Position numbers and translations under genes: made by a program
In this document: one piece after another, positions 61,792-64,000 of the stretch
Position numbering within the stretch: position 1 is the first letter of the stretch
Layout: each line of letters begins with the position of its first letter
Origin: Pseudofrankia saprophytica
Lineage (GTDB): Bacteria > Actinomycetota > Actinomycetes > Frankiales > Frankiaceae
Direction: 5' to 3'
NCBI RefSeq assembly: GCF_000235425.2
Contig: NZ_KI912266.1
Location: 5,881,582-5,945,581, forward strand
Length of the DNA stretch: 64,000 nucleotides
Notes under the pieces: model-generated
The model's database searches: none
Told to the model about the DNA's origin: nothing
Seen by the model: only the letters and a program-made list of their open reading frames with translations

Positions 61792-62384
61792 CCTCGATCT
61801 TTCACGCTGGGAGCCACCCTCGCAACCTTGTTGATGTTGAGTTGTCGGCCTTGACTGGTTCGCGTCGTGACCGGATGCCCCGTTGGGCTCTAACGCGTGC
61901 GCGTTCGGCGAGGCGCGCCAAGACCGGGAGGGCGCCGTGATGATCAGACCGCTGCGGTCAGTTCGGTCGAGGACCCGCGGGTAGACCGGTGCCTTGTCCG
62001 TGGTGACCTCGACCGGCCGGCGGCCGTGAGGCCATCACCCAGGCGGCACTCGGGCTACACGCCGCCCACTTCCCCTCCCCGTTCGCCACCGTCCTCGCCC
62101 GCGCCGAAACCCTCGACGTCACGCTGTCGCTGCTCGACCGGCCCCAAGGTCTCACCACGCTGCGGTGCATGCGTCGCCACGCCGCACCTGCTGCCCCTCG
62201 ACCTCGCCGCCGCCGCGCACCAGGCCACCGTCCACTACCGTCTCCGCGACGCGACCCGGCGCAGGCGTAACGCCACGCCCCAGACAACCTGCTCAACCCA
62301 GACCAGCGGACAGCTGCACAGCCTGCTGGCCGACGGCCCGTCACCGCGCGGCGCAGGACGATAGGCGGGCCGTGCGGAACCCGG
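61792..62384. other. Stretch with short unassigned coding-like segment
   Basis: A plus-strand segment at about 62025-62160 reads like protein (QAALGLHAAHFPSPFATVLA), but it has no start or stop context and I cannot assign it. The rest shows nothing recognisable. Probably decayed mobile DNA. Confidence 0.4.
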
Positions 62385-62918
62385 CTATCCCGCGACGGGC
62401 TGCAGCTCGGTGACCTGGCTGGTGTTCAGCACATCGGCGATGCGCCAGAGCCCGAGCCAGCTCTGTGGGTGGACCGACTCGTCGAGCAACGCGGCATGGG
62501 CTCGCGGGTCGGGGTCGGCGCACGCCTCGGCGCAGACGGTGACCTGGTAGCCGACGTCGACCCCCCACCTGGTCGTGGACAGCACCGTCCCGGAGGTCGC
62601 CACCCCCGCCAGGATGATCTTCTCAATGTTCGCGGCCCGGAGGAGCTCGTGCAGGTTCGTGGTGGCGAAGGCTCCGATGCTGCTCTTGGTCAGAACCGGC
62701 TCGTCACCGACCGGCACGAGGAGGGGATGGATCCGATCCTGCATCCCGGCCGGGACGACGTGTATCACGGGCAGCCCCGCGGAGCGGGCCGCGTCCAGCG
62801 CGCCCGCGGCGTGCTCGGCGATGGCGGCGTTGTGGCTGAAGTTCTCGACGATGTACGCGGCGAAGTCCAGCGCCAGGAACGCGGCCGGCACGGACGTCGG
62901 CTGACTGGCCACAGTCAT
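62385..62918 (-). CDS. Isochorismatase-family hydrolase without catalytic Cys (177 aa)
   Basis: ATG 62918 follows AAGGAGAACC. The alpha/beta fold of the family is visible: catalytic Asp18 in FLALDFAAYIV, a Lys in VLTKSSIGAFATT, and the cis-peptide/nucleophile turn GVATSGTVLSTTRWG. In cysteine hydrolases the last turn carries Cys (TSGCV); here it is Thr. The protein is therefore either an isochorismatase-type hydrolase or has lost activity. It is divergent from a TetR gene across 185 bp with a duplicated 19-bp box, suggesting that it is the regulated target. Confidence 0.87.
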   Translation of the reverse strand: MTVASQPTSVPAAFLALDFAAYIVENFSHNAAIAEHAAGALDAARSAGLPVIHVVPAGMQDRIHPLLVPVGDEPVLTKSSIGAFATTNLHELLRAANIEKIILAGVATSGTVLSTTRWGVDVGYQVTVCAEACADPDPRAHAALLDESVHPQSWLGLWRIADVLNTSQVTELQPVAG

Positions 62919-63025
62919 CAGGTTCTCCTTCGCGAATTGGTACGGGCCGGCGGTGCACGAGACCAAGACGCCGCCGTCACCACCGGCGTTCTCACGCCGA
63001 GCGCCACAGCGGACACGAGTAAAAT

Positions 63026-63075
63026 CGGAGACAGCGCCCCGGTTCGACCACTGTACCGGAGACAGCGCCCCGGTT
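63026..63075. promoter_or_regulatory. 19-bp direct repeat between divergent genes
   Basis: CGGAGACAGCGCCCCGGTT occurs at 63026-63044 and again, identically, at 63057-63075 (31-bp period, three helical turns). It lies 28 bp before the TetR start. Each box holds a CCGG-type dyad. Such phasing suits cooperative binding of two regulator dimers on one DNA face. Confidence 0.65.
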
Positions 63076-63103
63076 GGAGAACCTCGGACCGAGGGAGACC
63101 CGG

Positions 63104-63706
63104 ATGGAGACCGAGCACCGGCCACTGCGCGCCGACGCGCGCCGCAATCGCGACCGGCTTCTGCAGGTGGCCCGGGAGGCCTTCGCGGCCGACGGACTGT
63201 CCGTCTCGCTGGACGAGATCGCGCGCCGGGCCGGTGTGGGGCCCGGCACCCTCTACCGCCACTTCCCCACCAAGGAGACGCTCTTCGAGTCCGTCATCCA
63301 CGAGCGCCTCGACCCCCTGCTGGCCGAGGCGCGGGCCCTGCGCCACGCCGACGACGCAGGAGCAGCCCTCTTCAAGTTCATCGAGCGCCTCGCCGTCGAC
63401 GCCTCGACGAAGACAGACCTCATCGACGCGATCGCCTCCACCAGGGCCGACATGCAGGCATCCGTAGCCGCGATGACCGCCGCCCTGCGCGATGAGATCG
63501 GCCACCTCCTCGTCCGGGCGCAGGACGGCGGGGAGGTACGCGGCGACATCGACACCGCCGACCTGATGGCGGTGCTGACCGGTACCCTCCTCTCGCTGCG
63601 TCACCTCGCGCACCACGACGCGGACCCCACGCGAGTGCTCGCGATCCTGCGCGACGGGCTCCGGTCACCGGACTTCTCGCCCCAAGGGGAGGCTCCCCGT
63701 TCCTGA
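63104..63706 (+). CDS. TetR-family regulator (200 aa)
   Basis: ATG 63104 follows GAGGGAGACC; a GTG/ATG 30 nt upstream lies inside the direct repeat and is rejected. The HTH is LLQVAREAFAADGLSVSLDE then IARRAGVGPGTLYRHFPTKE. The C-terminal domain resembles the SbtR/TetR_C type that controls small stress or efflux genes. It is divergent from the isochorismatase-family gene, which it probably represses together with itself through the duplicated 19-bp box. Confidence 0.92.
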   Translation: METEHRPLRADARRNRDRLLQVAREAFAADGLSVSLDEIARRAGVGPGTLYRHFPTKETLFESVIHERLDPLLAEARALRHADDAGAALFKFIERLAVDASTKTDLIDAIASTRADMQASVAAMTAALRDEIGHLLVRAQDGGEVRGDIDTADLMAVLTGTLLSLRHLAHHDADPTRVLAILRDGLRSPDFSPQGEAPRS

Positions 63707-63946
63707 GTGCGCCGCGCGGTCATCGCGGCTCCGAGTCCGACGAAGACGACAGGGAGGCTCCCGGGTGGGGGCCGGCCCGCAGAGCAGACGTCCTCGTCCG
63801 GACATGGCGCTGTTCCGGCCGACGATCGGGCGGACGCCACAGCGTCCGGGGCAAGCGGTCGCCCGGAAGCCCTGAGCCGTCGCGGCCTCGGCGTCGTCCA
63901 GTTGGTCTGGCCGCGCGCCCGCGGCCGAGCGCGCCGCCAGGCGTGT

Positions 63947-64000
63947 TCAGGCCGGGGTGAAGATGACGGGGAGTTCGGCCAGGCCGCGGACCCAGAAGGT
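63947..64000 (-). CDS. Probable cytochrome P450, C-terminal 17 residues only
   Basis: The minus strand enters from the window edge with TFWVRGLAELPVIFTPA and a stop. The pattern RGLAELPV-x-F-x-P is the usual C-terminus of actinobacterial P450s. No other part is visible, so the call rests on 17 residues. Confidence 0.5.
   Translation of the reverse strand, partial: TFWVRGLAELPVIFTPA

Overview
The window is very GC-rich DNA with strong third-position GC bias, GTG starts and several ATGA/GTGA gene overlaps. Its rve-type insertion sequences, F420-type enzymes, P450s and SCP-x-like thiolases fit a filamentous actinomycete. A Frankia-like genome is the best guess, but it is inferred from gene content only. 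I saw no tRNA, rRNA, CRISPR array or replication origin.

Layout. (1) 1-10070: three large co-directional genes of unknown function (the first enters from outside the window), with a 54-bp perfect palindrome before the third. (2) 10100-30130: an IS-rich accessory zone. It has three copies of one rve-type IS (A type), two of a second (E type) and scraps of a third (D type), IS6, IS110 and possibly a group II intron. Small regulator/enzyme modules lie between them: HxlR with an F420-type reductase, TetR with a TetX-like monooxygenase, MerR, an MMPL exporter, a lipoprotein, an orphan branched-chain-type binding protein, a broken enoyl-CoA hydratase and an aromatic-ring hydroxylase. (3) 30200-60890: a catabolic island. 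(4) 60890-64000: decayed mobile DNA, an isochorismatase-family/TetR divergent pair and the last codons of a probable P450.

The island has four transcription blocks. Block 1 (minus, 35341-30207) has an amidohydrolase leader fragment, acyl-CoA synthetase, DUF35 protein, thiolase-like protein, HAD phosphatase and amidohydrolase. Block 2 (minus, 43372-40623) has a second thiolase-like/DUF35 pair and an alpha/beta hydrolase; an amidohydrolase (44891-43704) lies upstream. Block 3 (minus, 52790-45369) is an eight-gene operon: SnoaL-like protein, FAH-family hydrolase, E1-alpha and E1-beta of a 2-oxoacid dehydrogenase, a free-standing lipoyl domain, Rieske oxygenase, KstD-like flavoprotein and 2Fe-2S ferredoxin. 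Block 4 (plus, 53282-60885) has an AraC regulator, amidohydrolase, CaiB CoA-transferase, ferredoxin, SDR, P450 and aldehyde dehydrogenase. Together they suggest P450 hydroxylation, oxidation to an acid, CoA activation, desaturation and oxygenation of a ring, and retro-aldol or thiolytic cleavage. The substrate may be an alicyclic, terpenoid or steroid-like compound; it is not determined by the sequence.

The most interesting non-coding signal is a roughly 80-bp intergenic element present five times in the island (35.4, 36.7, 44.9, 53.2 and 54.2 kb). In each copy it is oriented toward a downstream catabolic or transport gene. It combines a CAAG-N2-CTTG palindrome with a stem-loop, and one stem pair changes in a compensatory way between copies. 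Two deletion scars have left short amidohydrolase-derived leader ORFs whose stop codons overlap the start of an unrelated gene, as if promoter and leader had been captured.
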